DNA of 59,544 bases, from assembly GCF_000312445.1 (NCBI RefSeq), contig NZ_HE997182.1:944903-1004446 (forward strand), in the 5' to 3' direction. Below, one piece after another: positions 1 to 9,966 of this stretch. The position numbers were made by a program, and so were the translations under genes. Below the pieces are notes generated by a model, which was not told the DNA's origin, did no database searches, and was given only the letters and a program-made list of their open reading frames with translations. The first letter of the stretch is position 1. Every line of letters starts with the position of its first letter. Origin of the DNA: Phocaeicola abscessus CCUG 55929 (lineage in GTDB: Bacteria; Bacteroidota; Bacteroidia; Bacteroidales; Bacteroidaceae).

Positions 1-110
1 CACTTGGCTGCCGGGGCATCGAAACAGAGTCTCCGCCGGAAGCGTTCGGCTGCCGAGTGATTACGTATAAAAATACTCGAAGGAAATCGTGATGATGTCG
101 CAAATTTCAT

Positions 111-118
111 TATGTTTG
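111..118 (+). promoter_or_regulatory. -7 promoter box of tamB-tamL
   Basis: TATGTTTG matches the Bacteroidetes -7 consensus TAnnTTTG. It would start transcription about 20 bases before the tamB ATG. No good -33 box is visible at the expected distance. The first 110 bases of the window hold no gene I can recognise. Confidence 0.55.
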
Positions 119-143
119 CAGCAGGTTTGAAGAAATTCGGTTC

Positions 144-3100
144 ATGAAGATAAAAAGACACATACGTCGGACATTGTGGATAGTCGCTGCGCCGTTCATC
201 CTGTGTCTGTGCCTGTGCCTTTCGGTTTATCTGCCTCCCGTTCAGCATTTTCTGATCGCCCGCGCGACTGCTTACGCTTCCGAATCTCTGGGGTTGCGCA
301 TCGCTATCGGTCGCATTTCTTTGTCGTTCCCTTTGGATCTCGTCTTGGAAGAGGTCGGCGCCGTTTCCGCCAACCGCGATACCCTGCTGCAGGTAAGCCG
401 GTTGCATGCCGATGTTCGGCTGATGCCCTTGTTGAGAAAACACATAGAGATCGACGGCGTCACCTTGAACGACGGTTACATTGATTCTTCGGACCGGATC
501 GATGGCCTGCGGCTGAAGGGAACGGTCGGTAGGATCTACGTCTCGAGCCACGGTATTGCGTTGGACAAGGAGGAGGTGCTGCTCGACAAGGTGTCTTTGG
601 AGAATTCGGATTTGTGCCTCTGGCTGAACGACACGGCTGCCGAGAAGGAGGCTGCCTCGTCCTCTATCGCATGGCGGGTCAGGGTAGAGGAGGCGAATGT
701 CGAAAAGGTTTCTGTAAAAATACTGATGCCTCGGGATAGCCTGACTTTGGCGGCTTGTCTCGCCGAGGCGCGCATACGGGACGGGGAAATCGATTTGAAG
801 CGATCGACATACGGCATCGGCTCGTTCTCGGTAGGGAACAGTTCGGCGTGGCTGAGGAGGAGCGGGGATACGCTTTCGCAGGTATCGTTGAGTGGAATCG
901 ATATCCGATTGGATTCGCTTTTTTATCGGGGGAGGAGGATGAAGGCCGTCGTCGACGGCTTGGCTTTCAAGGAGCGTTCCGGGTTGGAAATCGTTTCGAC
1001 GAGGGGTCGACTGGAGGCGGACGAGGAGGGGATCCGCATCCCCTCGTTAAGGGTTTCCACGTCGGATTCGTACGTAGAGCTGAGGGGAAGCATGGATTGG
1101 AAAGCCCTCGACGGAGATGAAACCGCTCGGGTGTCGGCCCGCCTGATGGCGGATATCGGTAAGCCCGACATGCTGCTTGGCTGGGGCGGCGTCGATCGAA
1201 GGCTCCTGCAGGCTTATCCCTCGCAACCGCTGAGAATCCGTCTGGGAGCGGACGGAACGATGAATCGATTGCATGTCGCCGCTTTCACGGCGGAACTCCC
1301 CTCGGCCTTCCGTATCGTGGCGGAAGGGACCTTCGCTAATCTGACGGATTCGACTCGTCGAAGCGGCGAATTGTCGTTGAATTCGAAGTTCCGCGACATG
1401 CGTTTCATTTCCCTCTTACCGGGCGGGTATACCGTCCCCGAAGGGAGCGGCCTCGCCGGGATTGTATCTTTGTCGGGTACGGAGGTCGGGGCGGATCTCT
1501 CGCTTACGACCGCTGGCGCTAAGGTTACGGCGCCGCCCGATTCGGTCGTCCCGGCCGACAGCTTATCGATTTCCGAGGCGGTGAAACGTGCACACGCCGT
1601 GTTTCGGTACGACTGGCGGAAAGCGAAGTACAAGCTGGAGGCCGAGTTCGATAAGCTGAATGTACACACCTTCTTGCCGATCGATTCGTCGTTTACTGTT
1701 TCTGCCAGGTTGCAGGCGGAGGGCCAGGGGACGGATTTCTTTTCGCCCGCAGCGCATTTTTCCGCCAAGGCGTCGGTGGATGAGCTCCGGTACGGTAGTT
1801 ATGCGTTCTCGGCTATTCGGTTGACCGCCGGTCTGGATCGGCATCGGTTGCATGTCGCCGCCACCGCTACCGGTCTGGTCGATTTGAAGGCGGAATTGAA
1901 CGGGCATCTCAAACCGAACGACGTGGCGGCGAAACTGGAGATGGAGGCGGCGAAGATCGACTGGCAGGCCCTGCAGTTCGTAGAAGTGCCGCTGACGACT
2001 GCCCATCGGATCGGCGCGACGTTCCGAACGGACGGGAAGAAACGCTATGCATTCGATGTTTCCGTCTTGGGAACCGTCATCACTTCGCAGACGAAAACCT
2101 ATCCGGCCAAGGATCTGTACGGCGGGTTCTCCTCGTCCGCCGATTATACGCAGGCTTACGTAAGGGCCGGCGATCTGGACTTGTCGATGTTGGCGCAGGG
2201 GGATGCGGAGACTCTGGCGGAAACGGGGAATAACTTATGGGCAGAGATCGACAGGCAGTGGAAAAGTAAGCGCATCCGGCAGAGCGATTGGAATCGGTTT
2301 TATCCGAGCATGTACTTGAAAATCACTTCCGGTAGAGAGAATCCCATTCAGAATTATTTGCGGATAAAAGGCATTTCGTATCGCAGTCTGGCGCTGAACT
2401 TGAATACGTCGCCGACGGATGGGGTAAAGGGCGACGGATATATTCGGGGACTGAAAGTCGATAGTCTGTTGCTGGATTCCGTTTTCGTGAATCTCCGTCA
2501 GGATTCGACGGGCATCTATCTGACGAATGAGTATGCCAATGGTGCGAAGAAAACGCAGGACGCCTTCGATATCAGCCTGAAGGGCAGTCTGTCGAATAAC
2601 AGCGGACAGTTGTCGGTGCGCTACCGGAACGGGAAGAAAGAGACGGGGGCTTACTTGGGCGTGAGTGCGGAATTGCAGGGAGAAGGTATACGCCTCCACC
2701 TGTATCCGGATAAGCCGACGCTGGTCTACAGGCCGTTTACCCTCAACCCCGACAATTATGTTTTCTTCAGCGGCGAAGGGCGGATCGACGCAAATGTCAA
2801 CATGCACGACGATCGAGGTACGGGCGTGCAGTTCTATTCCGACCGGGCGGATACGTTGGCACAGCAGGATATGACAGTGGAATTGAATCGGGTCGATCTG
2901 CAGGAGTTCCGCCGGATTATTCCTTATATGCCGAATATGGAAGGCTGGATAGAAGGATCCGGCCATTACATCGTCAAGGATCACAAGCCGATGATCAACG
3001 TGGACTTGCAGGTGAAGCATTTCGTATACGAGGGTAGCAAACTTGGCAATTGGGAAGCCAATGCCGTTTATTTGCCCGGTTCCTCGAACGATCATCACGT

Positions 3101-4739
3101 CGACGGATTTCTCTTGCATGAAGGAGAAGAAATCGGCCATATCAACGGTATCTACCTGAATGCTAAAACGGGGAGCGGATCGTTGACCGCCGAGGTAGAT
3201 TTGGAACGCTTCCCCCTCTATGTCGTCAACCCTTTCGTTCCGGACAACGTGATCGAGTTCGACGGTCGATTGGACGGCACGCTTTCGGCCAGGGGAAACC
3301 CTTTGAATCCCGTACTGAACGGTCAGCTTTCGTTGGATTCCGTCTCGATGTATCTGCCGGATTTGTCTGCTCGGTTCGGCTTCGACCGGCATCCGCTGCA
3401 GGTGACTGACAGCAAGCTGGCGTTGAAAGACTTTCGCCTTTATACGAAAGGAAAGGCGCCCCTGACGGTGAACGGTACGATCGATATGACCCGTTTGACG
3501 CAGATGGAACTGAACTTATGGATGAAAGCCGACAACTACGAATTGCTCAATGCTCCCAAAACCAAACGGGCCGTGACTTATGGCAAGATATATGTGGACG
3601 TGAACGCTTTCCTCCGCGGTTCGATGGATAACCTCGTCATGCGAGGCAATATGAATGTGTTGGGAAATACGGATTTTAGCTACGTGATGAAAGACTCTCC
3701 CCTGACCGTAAACGATCGACTGGGCGAGACGGTCGCATTCGTCAACTTCAACGATACCGCCGGGACGGAGGCTACCGTCCAGCCGACCGCCCTGACGGGT
3801 GTCGACGTGTTGATGACTATTCATGTCGATCAGGCCGTTCAGACACATGTCGATTTGACGGAGGACGGTTCTAACTACATGCTGTTGGAAGGCGGAGGCG
3901 ACCTCTCTTTCCAATATACGCCGGAAGGAGACATGTTGCTCAACGGGCGCTATTCGCTCATCAGCGGAGAAATGAAATACGAAATCCCCGTGATCCCTTT
4001 GAAAACGTTTCATATACAAAATGGGAGCTACTTGGAGTGGACGGGCGATTTGATGAACCCGAAAATGAATATTGTCGCCACCGAAAGGGTACGGGCGAGA
4101 GTCGGGGCGGACGGGCAGTCGGACAGGATGGTAAGCTTTGACGTCGGGGTGAAATTATCGCAGACCTTAGGGAACCTCGGATTAAGTTTCATCCTCTCCG
4201 CTCCGGAAGACGGAACCATTCGAAACGAACTTTCGACGATGAGCGAAGAACAGCGGAACAAGCTGGCAGTCACGATGTTGGTGACGGGGGCCTATATGGC
4301 GGAGAGCAATACCTCGAGCAGCGGCTTCAACGTCAATAATGCCTTGAACTCTTTCTTGCAAAATCAGATTTCGGACATCGTGGGAAAGTCGCTGGACGTG
4401 AATATCGGCGTCGAAACGTTGGAGGATGACCGGGGGCGTCATACCGATTATAACTTCCAGTTGGCGCGTCGGTTCTGGAACAATCGGGTTCGCGTCGTGA
4501 TCGGCGGGACGGCCTCGACAGGCAATACTGCCTCACAGCGGGAATCGTTTATCGACAAGGTCTCTATCGAATATCGTTTGGATAATTCGGGAACTCGGTA
4601 CATAAAACTGTTCCACGATAGGAACTACGAAAGCGTTCTCGAGGGTGAAGTGGTCGAGACCGGCGCAGGTCTTGTCTTGAGAAAAAAATTGGATAGATTG
4701 GGCGAATTGTTTATTTTCAAAAAGAAACGCGATAACTGA
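144..4739 (+). CDS. tamB: TamB/YtfN-type translocation and assembly module protein
   Basis: A 1531-residue inner-membrane-anchored protein with one N-terminal membrane segment (about residues 10-30) and a very long periplasmic body of beta-rich AsmA/TamB-like repeats. The C-terminal 350 residues carry the TamB (DUF490) domain, with features such as the GRYSLISGEMKYE stretch and an ending typical of the family. Members bridge the inner and outer membranes and act with an Omp85 partner in outer-membrane protein or lipid transport. The stop overlaps the start of tamL (TGATG), so the two are translationally coupled. The ATG at 144 lies about 20 bases after the predicted transcription start. Function is inferred from the family; the repeat body is poorly conserved in sequence. 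Confidence 0.93.
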   Translation: MKIKRHIRRTLWIVAAPFILCLCLCLSVYLPPVQHFLIARATAYASESLGLRIAIGRISLSFPLDLVLEEVGAVSANRDTLLQVSRLHADVRLMPLLRKHIEIDGVTLNDGYIDSSDRIDGLRLKGTVGRIYVSSHGIALDKEEVLLDKVSLENSDLCLWLNDTAAEKEAASSSIAWRVRVEEANVEKVSVKILMPRDSLTLAACLAEARIRDGEIDLKRSTYGIGSFSVGNSSAWLRRSGDTLSQVSLSGIDIRLDSLFYRGRRMKAVVDGLAFKERSGLEIVSTRGRLEADEEGIRIPSLRVSTSDSYVELRGSMDWKALDGDETARVSARLMADIGKPDMLLGWGGVDRRLLQAYPSQPLRIRLGADGTMNRLHVAAFTAELPSAFRIVAEGTFANLTDSTRRSGELSLNSKFRDMRFISLLPGGYTVPEGSGLAGIVSLSGTEVGADLSLTTAGAKVTAPPDSVVPADSLSISEAVKRAHAVFRYDWRKAKYKLEAEFDKLNVHTFLPIDSSFTVSARLQAEGQGTDFFSPAAHFSAKASVDELRYGSYAFSAIRLTAGLDRHRLHVAATATGLVDLKAELNGHLKPNDVAAKLEMEAAKIDWQALQFVEVPLTTAHRIGATFRTDGKKRYAFDVSVLGTVITSQTKTYPAKDLYGGFSSSADYTQAYVRAGDLDLSMLAQGDAETLAETGNNLWAEIDRQWKSKRIRQSDWNRFYPSMYLKITSGRENPIQNYLRIKGISYRSLALNLNTSPTDGVKGDGYIRGLKVDSLLLDSVFVNLRQDSTGIYLTNEYANGAKKTQDAFDISLKGSLSNNSGQLSVRYRNGKKETGAYLGVSAELQGEGIRLHLYPDKPTLVYRPFTLNPDNYVFFSGEGRIDANVNMHDDRGTGVQFYSDRADTLAQQDMTVELNRVDLQEFRRIIPYMPNMEGWIEGSGHYIVKDHKPMINVDLQVKHFVYEGSKLGNWEANAVYLPGSSNDHHVDGFLLHEGEEIGHINGIYLNAKTGSGSLTAEVDLERFPLYVVNPFVPDNVIEFDGRLDGTLSARGNPLNPVLNGQLSLDSVSMYLPDLSARFGFDRHPLQVTDSKLALKDFRLYTKGKAPLTVNGTIDMTRLTQMELNLWMKADNYELLNAPKTKRAVTYGKIYVDVNAFLRGSMDNLVMRGNMNVLGNTDFSYVMKDSPLTVNDRLGETVAFVNFNDTAGTEATVQPTALTGVDVLMTIHVDQAVQTHVDLTEDGSNYMLLEGGGDLSFQYTPEGDMLLNGRYSLISGEMKYEIPVIPLKTFHIQNGSYLEWTGDLMNPKMNIVATERVRARVGADGQSDRMVSFDVGVKLSQTLGNLGLSFILSAPEDGTIRNELSTMSEEQRNKLAVTMLVTGAYMAESNTSSSGFNVNNALNSFLQNQISDIVGKSLDVNIGVETLEDDRGRHTDYNFQLARRFWNNRVRVVIGGTASTGNTASQRESFIDKVSIEYRLDNSGTRYIKLFHDRNYESVLEGEVVETGAGLVLRKKLDRLGELFIFKKKRDN

Positions 4740-7081
4740 TGAAAACCCCTGTGCGATATAGCGTCCTCCTCTCGCTGCTGTCGGTATGGTTTTCCGGCTG
4801 TTCCACGACGAGGAATCTGCCGGAGGAAGAAACCTTGTATGTCGGTGTGAAGAAGATGGAAATCCTGCATGAAGATAAATCCGATACCGGTGCGCAGGCC
4901 TTGGCAGAGGTGGAGGCGGCTTTATCCTATCCTCCCAACAATGCGATTCTGGGCAGCAATTCGCTCCGCTTTCCACTTCCTTTCGGGCTCTGGATATACA
5001 ATTCGTTTGTCGGGTATCAGGATCGGAAGGGGGTGGGCAATTGGATCTTTAGGAAGTTGGCCTCGAAACCCGTCTATCTGTCGACCGTGAATGCCGAGGC
5101 CCGCTCGAAAGTAGCGACGAACCTGCTGCACGACTATGGGTTCTTCCACGGCGTCGTGACTTATTCGACCGATTCCATGAGGAATAGGCGGAAGGCGAAA
5201 CTTTCTTACAGGGTCGATATGCAGCAACCTTATTACTTCGATACGTTGACGTATGCGAATTTCCCTTATCGGGCGGACAGCCTGATTCGTTCGTCGCATG
5301 AAGAACGCGCAGTCAGGAAGGGGGATCATTTCAGCGTGTTGAAATTACAGGAAGAACGTACCCGACTCTGTAACCTGCTTCGCAATAACGGCTATTATTA
5401 CTATCGCCCCGAATACCTCTCTTTCTTGGCGGATACGATCCGGCGGCCGGGACATGCGGAAATAAAAGTCGTCAACCGGAAAGGGTTGCCGGAACGAGCT
5501 GCCCGTCAGTATTACGTCGGCCATACCGTCTTTACGCTTATAAACAGTCGAATGCGTGGGGAGGAACGTCCGATGTTCGATTCCGTACGGTCAAGGGACA
5601 TAACGGTTCGTTATACGGGGCGTAAGCCCGGTTTGAGGCCTTCGGTCATCCGCCGCCGGTATTTCATGCGAAAGGGAAGTTTGTTCTCCCAATCCCGTCT
5701 GAAGATTACACAGGAACGGATTTCCCGCTTGGGGGTCTTCAAAGTGGTCGATTATAGCTTTGCCCCGAACGATACGACCTCCGCGTGCGATACGTTGAAC
5801 GTGAATGTGTTGGCCGTGTTCGACCGACCTTACGATGCTTCGGTGGAGATGAACGTGACCACGAAGAGCACGGATCAGGCCGGTCCGGGCGTCGTATTCG
5901 GCCTGACTAAGCATAATTTCTTGCGCTCGGCCGCCGCCTTGTCTTTCCAACTGAAAGGCTCTTACGAGTGGCAGACCAACTCGTCCGAACTGACTCGCGA
6001 GGAACGGAACAAGATGAACTCGTACGAAATGGGATTGACCGTGGCGTTGGAATTCCCCGAGTTAGTGTTGCCGTGGGTGAAGGAGAAAGGCGACCGCTAT
6101 CGGTATGCTCAGCACACTTCTTTCAAGTTATACGCCAACCAGTTGAACCGTTCGCGCTTCTTTAAGATGCTCTCTTTCGGAGGGACGGTATCGTATGACT
6201 TCCGGTCTTCGAGGACGTGGAAGCATACCGTCACGCCGTTCCGCTTGACATTCAATACGCTGCAACATACCACGGCGGCGTTCGATTCCATCATGAAGGT
6301 GAATAGAACCTTGTCGCTGAGCTTGAGCAATCAGTTCATTCCCGCTGTAAGCTATACCTTCACTTACGATAATTCGCAGACCAAAGCGAAGCATCGGTAT
6401 GGATGGGAGACGTCTTTCACCTCCGCTGGCAATGCGACTTCCCTCTTGTTTGCGGCGCTGGGGAAAGGGCTCGAAGAGAAGGATAAGAAGCTGTTGAACA
6501 GTCCGTATGCCCAGTTCGTCAAGGTGACCACGGAGTTCCGGTTTTTGTCGAATGCGGACAGGAGGCGTCATTGGGCTGCCCGCATCATGGGCGGATTCGT
6601 CTACGCTTACGGTAACCAGTCGATCTCTCCTTACAGCGAACAGTTTTACATAGGCGGGGCGAACAGCATCCGCGCCTTTACGATCCGGTCGTTGGGGCCG
6701 GGCATCTATCATCCGGATGCGGCGAACAGGTACGGCTACATAGACGAAACAGGAGACCTGAAGCTCGAAGCCAATTTGGAGTACCGCTTCCCCATTTTGG
6801 GAAATCTTTACGGGGCGACGTTCCTGGATGCCGGCAACGTGTGGTTGCTCAGGAACGACGAGTCCCGGCCGGGAGGAAGATTTATCCTGAAGAACTTCGC
6901 AAAGAGTGTTGCATTGGGTACGGGCTTCGGCCTCCGGTACGACTTGGAATTTCTGGTCGTTCGTATGGATGTGGGGATAGGGCTGCATGCTCCGTATGCG
7001 ACGGGGAAAAGCGGATATTACAACATCCCCCGGTTTAAAGACGGCTTGGGGCTTCACCTGGCTATCGGTTATCCGTTCTGA
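4739..7081 (+). CDS. tamL: TamL: Omp85-family outer membrane lipoprotein (BamA/TamA homologue)
   Basis: A 780-residue Omp85 protein. The N-terminus is a type II signal peptide ending in WFSGC, so the mature protein should be lipidated at Cys21; this is the Bacteroidetes variant of TamA called TamL. POTRA-like domains occupy roughly residues 30-390 and a 16-strand-type beta barrel the rest. The barrel includes FYIGGANSIRAF (about residue 640), which matches the conserved Omp85 L6-loop region with its (V/I)RGF/Y-like motif, and it ends in an aromatic residue (IGYPF), as expected for a BAM substrate. Its start overlaps the tamB stop by one base, giving a two-gene operon that would form the Tam transport complex. 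Confidence 0.93.
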   Translation: MKTPVRYSVLLSLLSVWFSGCSTTRNLPEEETLYVGVKKMEILHEDKSDTGAQALAEVEAALSYPPNNAILGSNSLRFPLPFGLWIYNSFVGYQDRKGVGNWIFRKLASKPVYLSTVNAEARSKVATNLLHDYGFFHGVVTYSTDSMRNRRKAKLSYRVDMQQPYYFDTLTYANFPYRADSLIRSSHEERAVRKGDHFSVLKLQEERTRLCNLLRNNGYYYYRPEYLSFLADTIRRPGHAEIKVVNRKGLPERAARQYYVGHTVFTLINSRMRGEERPMFDSVRSRDITVRYTGRKPGLRPSVIRRRYFMRKGSLFSQSRLKITQERISRLGVFKVVDYSFAPNDTTSACDTLNVNVLAVFDRPYDASVEMNVTTKSTDQAGPGVVFGLTKHNFLRSAAALSFQLKGSYEWQTNSSELTREERNKMNSYEMGLTVALEFPELVLPWVKEKGDRYRYAQHTSFKLYANQLNRSRFFKMLSFGGTVSYDFRSSRTWKHTVTPFRLTFNTLQHTTAAFDSIMKVNRTLSLSLSNQFIPAVSYTFTYDNSQTKAKHRYGWETSFTSAGNATSLLFAALGKGLEEKDKKLLNSPYAQFVKVTTEFRFLSNADRRRHWAARIMGGFVYAYGNQSISPYSEQFYIGGANSIRAFTIRSLGPGIYHPDAANRYGYIDETGDLKLEANLEYRFPILGNLYGATFLDAGNVWLLRNDESRPGGRFILKNFAKSVALGTGFGLRYDLEFLVVRMDVGIGLHAPYATGKSGYYNIPRFKDGLGLHLAIGYPF

Positions 7082-7140
7082 GGTTTTATCGTCCGAATCG
7101 GATATTGCATGATTCGTGTGGAGAGAAGCCGATTATTTTA

Positions 7141-7148
7141 TACTTTTG
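7141..7148 (+). promoter_or_regulatory. -7 promoter box of nucleotidyltransferase gene
   Basis: TACTTTTG fits TAnnTTTG and lies 34 bases before the ATG at 7183. The -33 position shows no clear TTTG. Confidence 0.5.
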
Positions 7149-7182
7149 CAGACAGGAATAAAATAACAAACAGTAAAAAGTT

Positions 7183-8100
7183 ATGAAACCTACTTTATTT
7201 TTATTGGCTGCCGGCATGGGCAGCCGTTATGGCGGTCTGAAACAGTTGGACGGCCTCGGCCCGAACGGCGAAACCATCATGGATTATTCCATTTACGATG
7301 CGATTCATGCAGGGTTCGGAAAATTGGTGTTTGTGATTCGAAAAGATTTTGAGGAGGATTTCCGCAAGAAGATCGTTTCGAAGTATGAAGACCATATTCC
7401 GTGCGAATTGGTATTTCAGTCGATCGACGATATTCCGCAAGGCTTTACCGTCCCCGAGGGACGTACCAAGCCCTGGGGAACCAATCATGCGGTGATGAGG
7501 GGAGAGAAGGTGATCGACGAGCCTTTCGCCGTCATCAATTGCGATGATTATTACGGCTCGGACTCGTTCCGGGTGATGGGGAAATTCCTGGCCGATCTTC
7601 CCGCCGGATCGAAGCACAGATATGCCATGGTCGGCTTCCGCGTAGGTAACACGTTGAGCGAGAGCGGGACCGTTTCCCGGGGCGTGTGCAGCACCGACGG
7701 GCAGCGTCGTCTCACTTCGGTGGTGGAGCGTACGAAGATGCAGCGCATGGAGGGGGAAGTGAAGTATTTGGATGAGCGCGATCAGTGGGTGGCCATCCCG
7801 GAGAATACGCCTGTCAGCATGAATTTCTGGGGGTTCACGCCCGATTACTTCGCCTACAGCAAAACATATTTCAAGGAATTCCTCGCCGATCCGAAGAACA
7901 GGACGAACCTGAAGAGCGAATTCTTCATCCCGCTGATGGTCGACAAGCTGATTAAAGACGGAACGGCCACCGTCGAAGTCCTCGACACGGCGAGCAAATG
8001 GTTCGGCGTAACCTATCCGGAAGATCGTCCGGAGGTGGTCGCCAAGTTGAAAGCCTTGGTGGACAGAGGCGTTTATCCGGCTAAGTTGTTCCAAGAGTGA
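7183..8100 (+). CDS. NTP_transferase-family sugar-phosphate nucleotidyltransferase
   Basis: A 305-residue cytoplasmic enzyme that opens with LAAGMGSRYGGLKQ, the nucleotide-binding signature of sugar-1-phosphate nucleotidyltransferases (compare GalU and RmlA). GPNGETIMDYSIYDA follows, and an acidic pair in VINCDDYYG (about residue 125) suits metal binding. The family makes NDP-sugars from NTP and sugar phosphate. The exact sugar and nucleotide cannot be read from sequence; Bacteroidales members are often labelled UTP-glucose-1-phosphate uridylyltransferase-like. It is single-gene, with its own promoter, and ends at a hairpin (8114-8147) facing truA. Confidence 0.85.
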   Translation: MKPTLFLLAAGMGSRYGGLKQLDGLGPNGETIMDYSIYDAIHAGFGKLVFVIRKDFEEDFRKKIVSKYEDHIPCELVFQSIDDIPQGFTVPEGRTKPWGTNHAVMRGEKVIDEPFAVINCDDYYGSDSFRVMGKFLADLPAGSKHRYAMVGFRVGNTLSESGTVSRGVCSTDGQRRLTSVVERTKMQRMEGEVKYLDERDQWVAIPENTPVSMNFWGFTPDYFAYSKTYFKEFLADPKNRTNLKSEFFIPLMVDKLIKDGTATVEVLDTASKWFGVTYPEDRPEVVAKLKALVDRGVYPAKLFQE

Positions 8101-8113
8101 AACAGGTCGGCTG

Positions 8114-8147
8114 CGCCTGTGTCGAAACGGGAGTTTCGGCGCAGGCG
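8114..8147. terminator. Hairpin between convergent genes, GGCTGTGTCGAAA family
   Basis: CGCCTGTGTCGAAAC pairs with GTTTCGGCGCAGGCG around a GGGA loop (15 pairs, some G-U). It lacks a long T tract, so it is a terminator only by position. It resembles the hairpins at 32470 and 45179. Confidence 0.6.
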
Positions 8148-8184
8148 TCCGTGCCTATTGCAGAGACCTGAAAAGTGAATGTAG

Positions 8185-8296
8185 ATGCCGGCAGACATGA
8201 TCCCCGGCCTTCGGGACGCTCTGCAGCGAGAGAATAAATTATCTTTGTATCTGCGAACGCTCTTACGGCGGAAGAAAGAATTATTCCTGTGCGACC
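8185..8296. repeat. Diverged intergenic repeat, copy A
   Basis: From ATGCCGGCAG to about 8296 the sequence aligns with 45252-45322: shared blocks are ATGCCGGCAG-CAT, a CTTCGG block, GGCGGAAGAA and AATTATTCCTG. Copy A carries about 43 extra bases (about 8222-8264). Both copies sit downstream of a related hairpin after a plus-strand gene. The remainder of 8101-8410 holds no gene I can support. Confidence 0.55.
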
Positions 8297-8410
8297 GTTT
8301 AAGTTTTCAAGCTTTCCCCTGTTTCAGATATTAACGTCATCGGTCGGTGTATGCGGAGAGAAATTCCCGTCGAGGATTCGCTCTTGTGGCATTCCTTTTT
8401 GAAAGCAAGG

Positions 8411-9157
8411 TCAGCGATAAATATCCGTCGGATAATCGATATCCGTCAGGAACAATGCATGGGCAGGGACGGAAGCGCCGGCGGCGCAACGGTCTTTCTT
8501 CTCGATCACCTGCCGGAATTCCCGGGCGGAAAGTCGGCCTCTTCCCACCTCGACCAGCGTTCCCACCACCGCCCGTACCATATTGCGCAGAAAGCGGTCG
8601 GCCTGAATGGTGAACACCCATTCGTAATCGCCCGTCTGCTCCCATCCCGCTTTCATAATCCTGCAACGATGGTTTTTGACGTCCGTATGCACTTTGCTGA
8701 AACTGGTGAAATCGGTATAGTCGAAAAGAGCCTGAGCCGCTTCGTTCATCGCCCCGAAGTCGAGTGCGAAAGGAACTCGCCAGGCATAACGGCGAAGGAA
8801 GGGATCCTTGCGGGTGACGACATGATACCGATATGTCCGAGAGAGCGCATCGAAACGGGCGTGGGCGTCTTCCCTCACGCTGTCGATGCGGCGAACGGCG
8901 ATGTCGGGAGGGAGTAGCTTGGAAAGTTTCTCCGTCAGTAAAGGGAGGTCGATCGCTTCGTCGATATCGAAGTGGGCGACCATTTTAGCAGCGCTGACTC
9001 CCGCATCGGTACGGCCGGCTCCTACCACTTCCGTCTCTTTCCGCAAGACGAGGGAGAGCGCTTTCGCCAACGTCGCCTGCACGCTATTGCCGTTGGGCTG
9101 TATCTGCCAGCCATGATAATCCGTCCCGTCGTAGGCCAACTCTATGAAATATCTCAT
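8411..9157 (-). CDS. truA: tRNA pseudouridine(38-40) synthase TruA
   Basis: A 248-residue enzyme that converts uridines 38-40 in the tRNA anticodon arm to pseudouridine. The start is taken at 9157 ([18 protein letters not shown]), because family members begin here and the ATG overlaps the upstream stop as ATGA; an ATG 21 bases further up would add a non-conserved MLSYHCA. The catalytic Asp is in GRTDAGVSA (about residue 52). RTYRYHV and the C-terminal [17 protein letters not shown] are the other family blocks. It is translationally coupled to the M15-like gene in front. Confidence 0.96.
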   Translation of the reverse strand: MRYFIELAYDGTDYHGWQIQPNGNSVQATLAKALSLVLRKETEVVGAGRTDAGVSAAKMVAHFDIDEAIDLPLLTEKLSKLLPPDIAVRRIDSVREDAHARFDALSRTYRYHVVTRKDPFLRRYAWRVPFALDFGAMNEAAQALFDYTDFTSFSKVHTDVKNHRCRIMKAGWEQTGDYEWVFTIQADRFLRNMVRAVVGTLVEVGRGRLSAREFRQVIEKKDRCAAGASVPAHALFLTDIDYPTDIYR

Positions 9158-9819
9158 CGCGCAGTGATATGAAAGCATCCCTGTTTCAACTCATATTTCA
9201 CATAGCACCTCTCCGTTTTGCGCAAATCGTACAAGACTTCCGCGAGAACCATTTTCAACATATCCGGATCGACCTCCTGCGTAGGATATCCTTCCGGGTC
9301 TTCCAACTTGTGGAAACGTTTATAGGTAATGTCGAAAGTAGTAGCGTACGCGTGGGCAGAATTTTCGGTCGCATTCCCGTTGCCTCTCCGCAAACGCTTT
9401 TGATCGCTTTTGGTGCGGAGCACAGAGGTTACGATAATTTGGTTGGGATTCAATCCCTTACGGACTAACGAATCCTTGAAATTCGTTCCGATGGCTTTCA
9501 GCAATTCCGACGCTCTCGGAACTAGAAAAGGAATGGAATGTGTCAGGGAATCGACGAGATAATGGTCGCAGGATTTGATTTCGATCAATCGCTTTGCCAA
9601 ATGCTGTGCCTGTTCGCGCGAATGGATAGGGCGGATGCCTATGCGTTGCGCCGTTTCGAGCTGCACATCGTTCATATCGTTGAAACACCTCTTATAACTG
9701 ACGACCCCTTTTATATTATGCGGATCGTTCAGCTTCATCTCTTTCTCCTTGCAGCCGTTCCACGCCAGCACACTGATAAAGAGAAGACAACAAGCCACTC
9801 TCATGCCATTTTTTTTCAT
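9154..9819 (-). CDS. DUF5715-type, M15 peptidase-like lipoprotein
   Basis: A 221-residue protein with a short signal peptide ending LAWNGC, hence a probable lipoprotein. The C-terminal half carries [11 protein letters not shown] and a late CFHITAR. Their spacing resembles the zinc-binding SxHxxGxAxD and WH motifs of VanY/M15 D,D-carboxypeptidases, so a role on peptidoglycan is plausible. The substitution of G by A/T and the missing W make full catalytic activity uncertain. It precedes truA with a four-base overlap. Bacteroidales homologues are annotated DUF5715; the assignment is from memory of the motif pattern. Confidence 0.75.
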   Translation of the reverse strand: MKKNGMRVACCLLFISVLAWNGCKEKEMKLNDPHNIKGVVSYKRCFNDMNDVQLETAQRIGIRPIHSREQAQHLAKRLIEIKSCDHYLVDSLTHSIPFLVPRASELLKAIGTNFKDSLVRKGLNPNQIIVTSVLRTKSDQKRLRRGNGNATENSAHAYATTFDITYKRFHKLEDPEGYPTQEVDPDMLKMVLAEVLYDLRKTERCYVKYELKQGCFHITAR

Positions 9820-9933
9820 TTCCCGAATGATATATTTTAAAAGCGGGAGTAAAGATAAGGCAAAAATCTGTCTTACGTTTCATCCCGCCGTAAATAAATC
9901 GTTCTAAAACGAAAAACAGAAGAAACCATTTAT

Positions 9934-9941
9934 TAACTTTG
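9934..9941 (+). promoter_or_regulatory. -7 promoter box of the phoH-purC operon
   Basis: TAACTTTG matches TAnnTTTG. The predicted transcription start is about 20 bases before the phoH ATG at 9967. Confidence 0.55.
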
Positions 9942-9966
9942 CACAGGAATAGTTTAACAGGTATAG

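Noticed and set aside
1..110. Minus-strand gene at the left edge (tsaD is a usual neighbour of tamB)
   Set aside because: The minus-strand frame from about 109 does not resemble TsaD or any family I know; the sequence is too short to judge.
2235..3392. 385-residue minus-strand frame inside tamB
   Set aside because: Antisense shadow of a conserved gene; no motif and no promoter.
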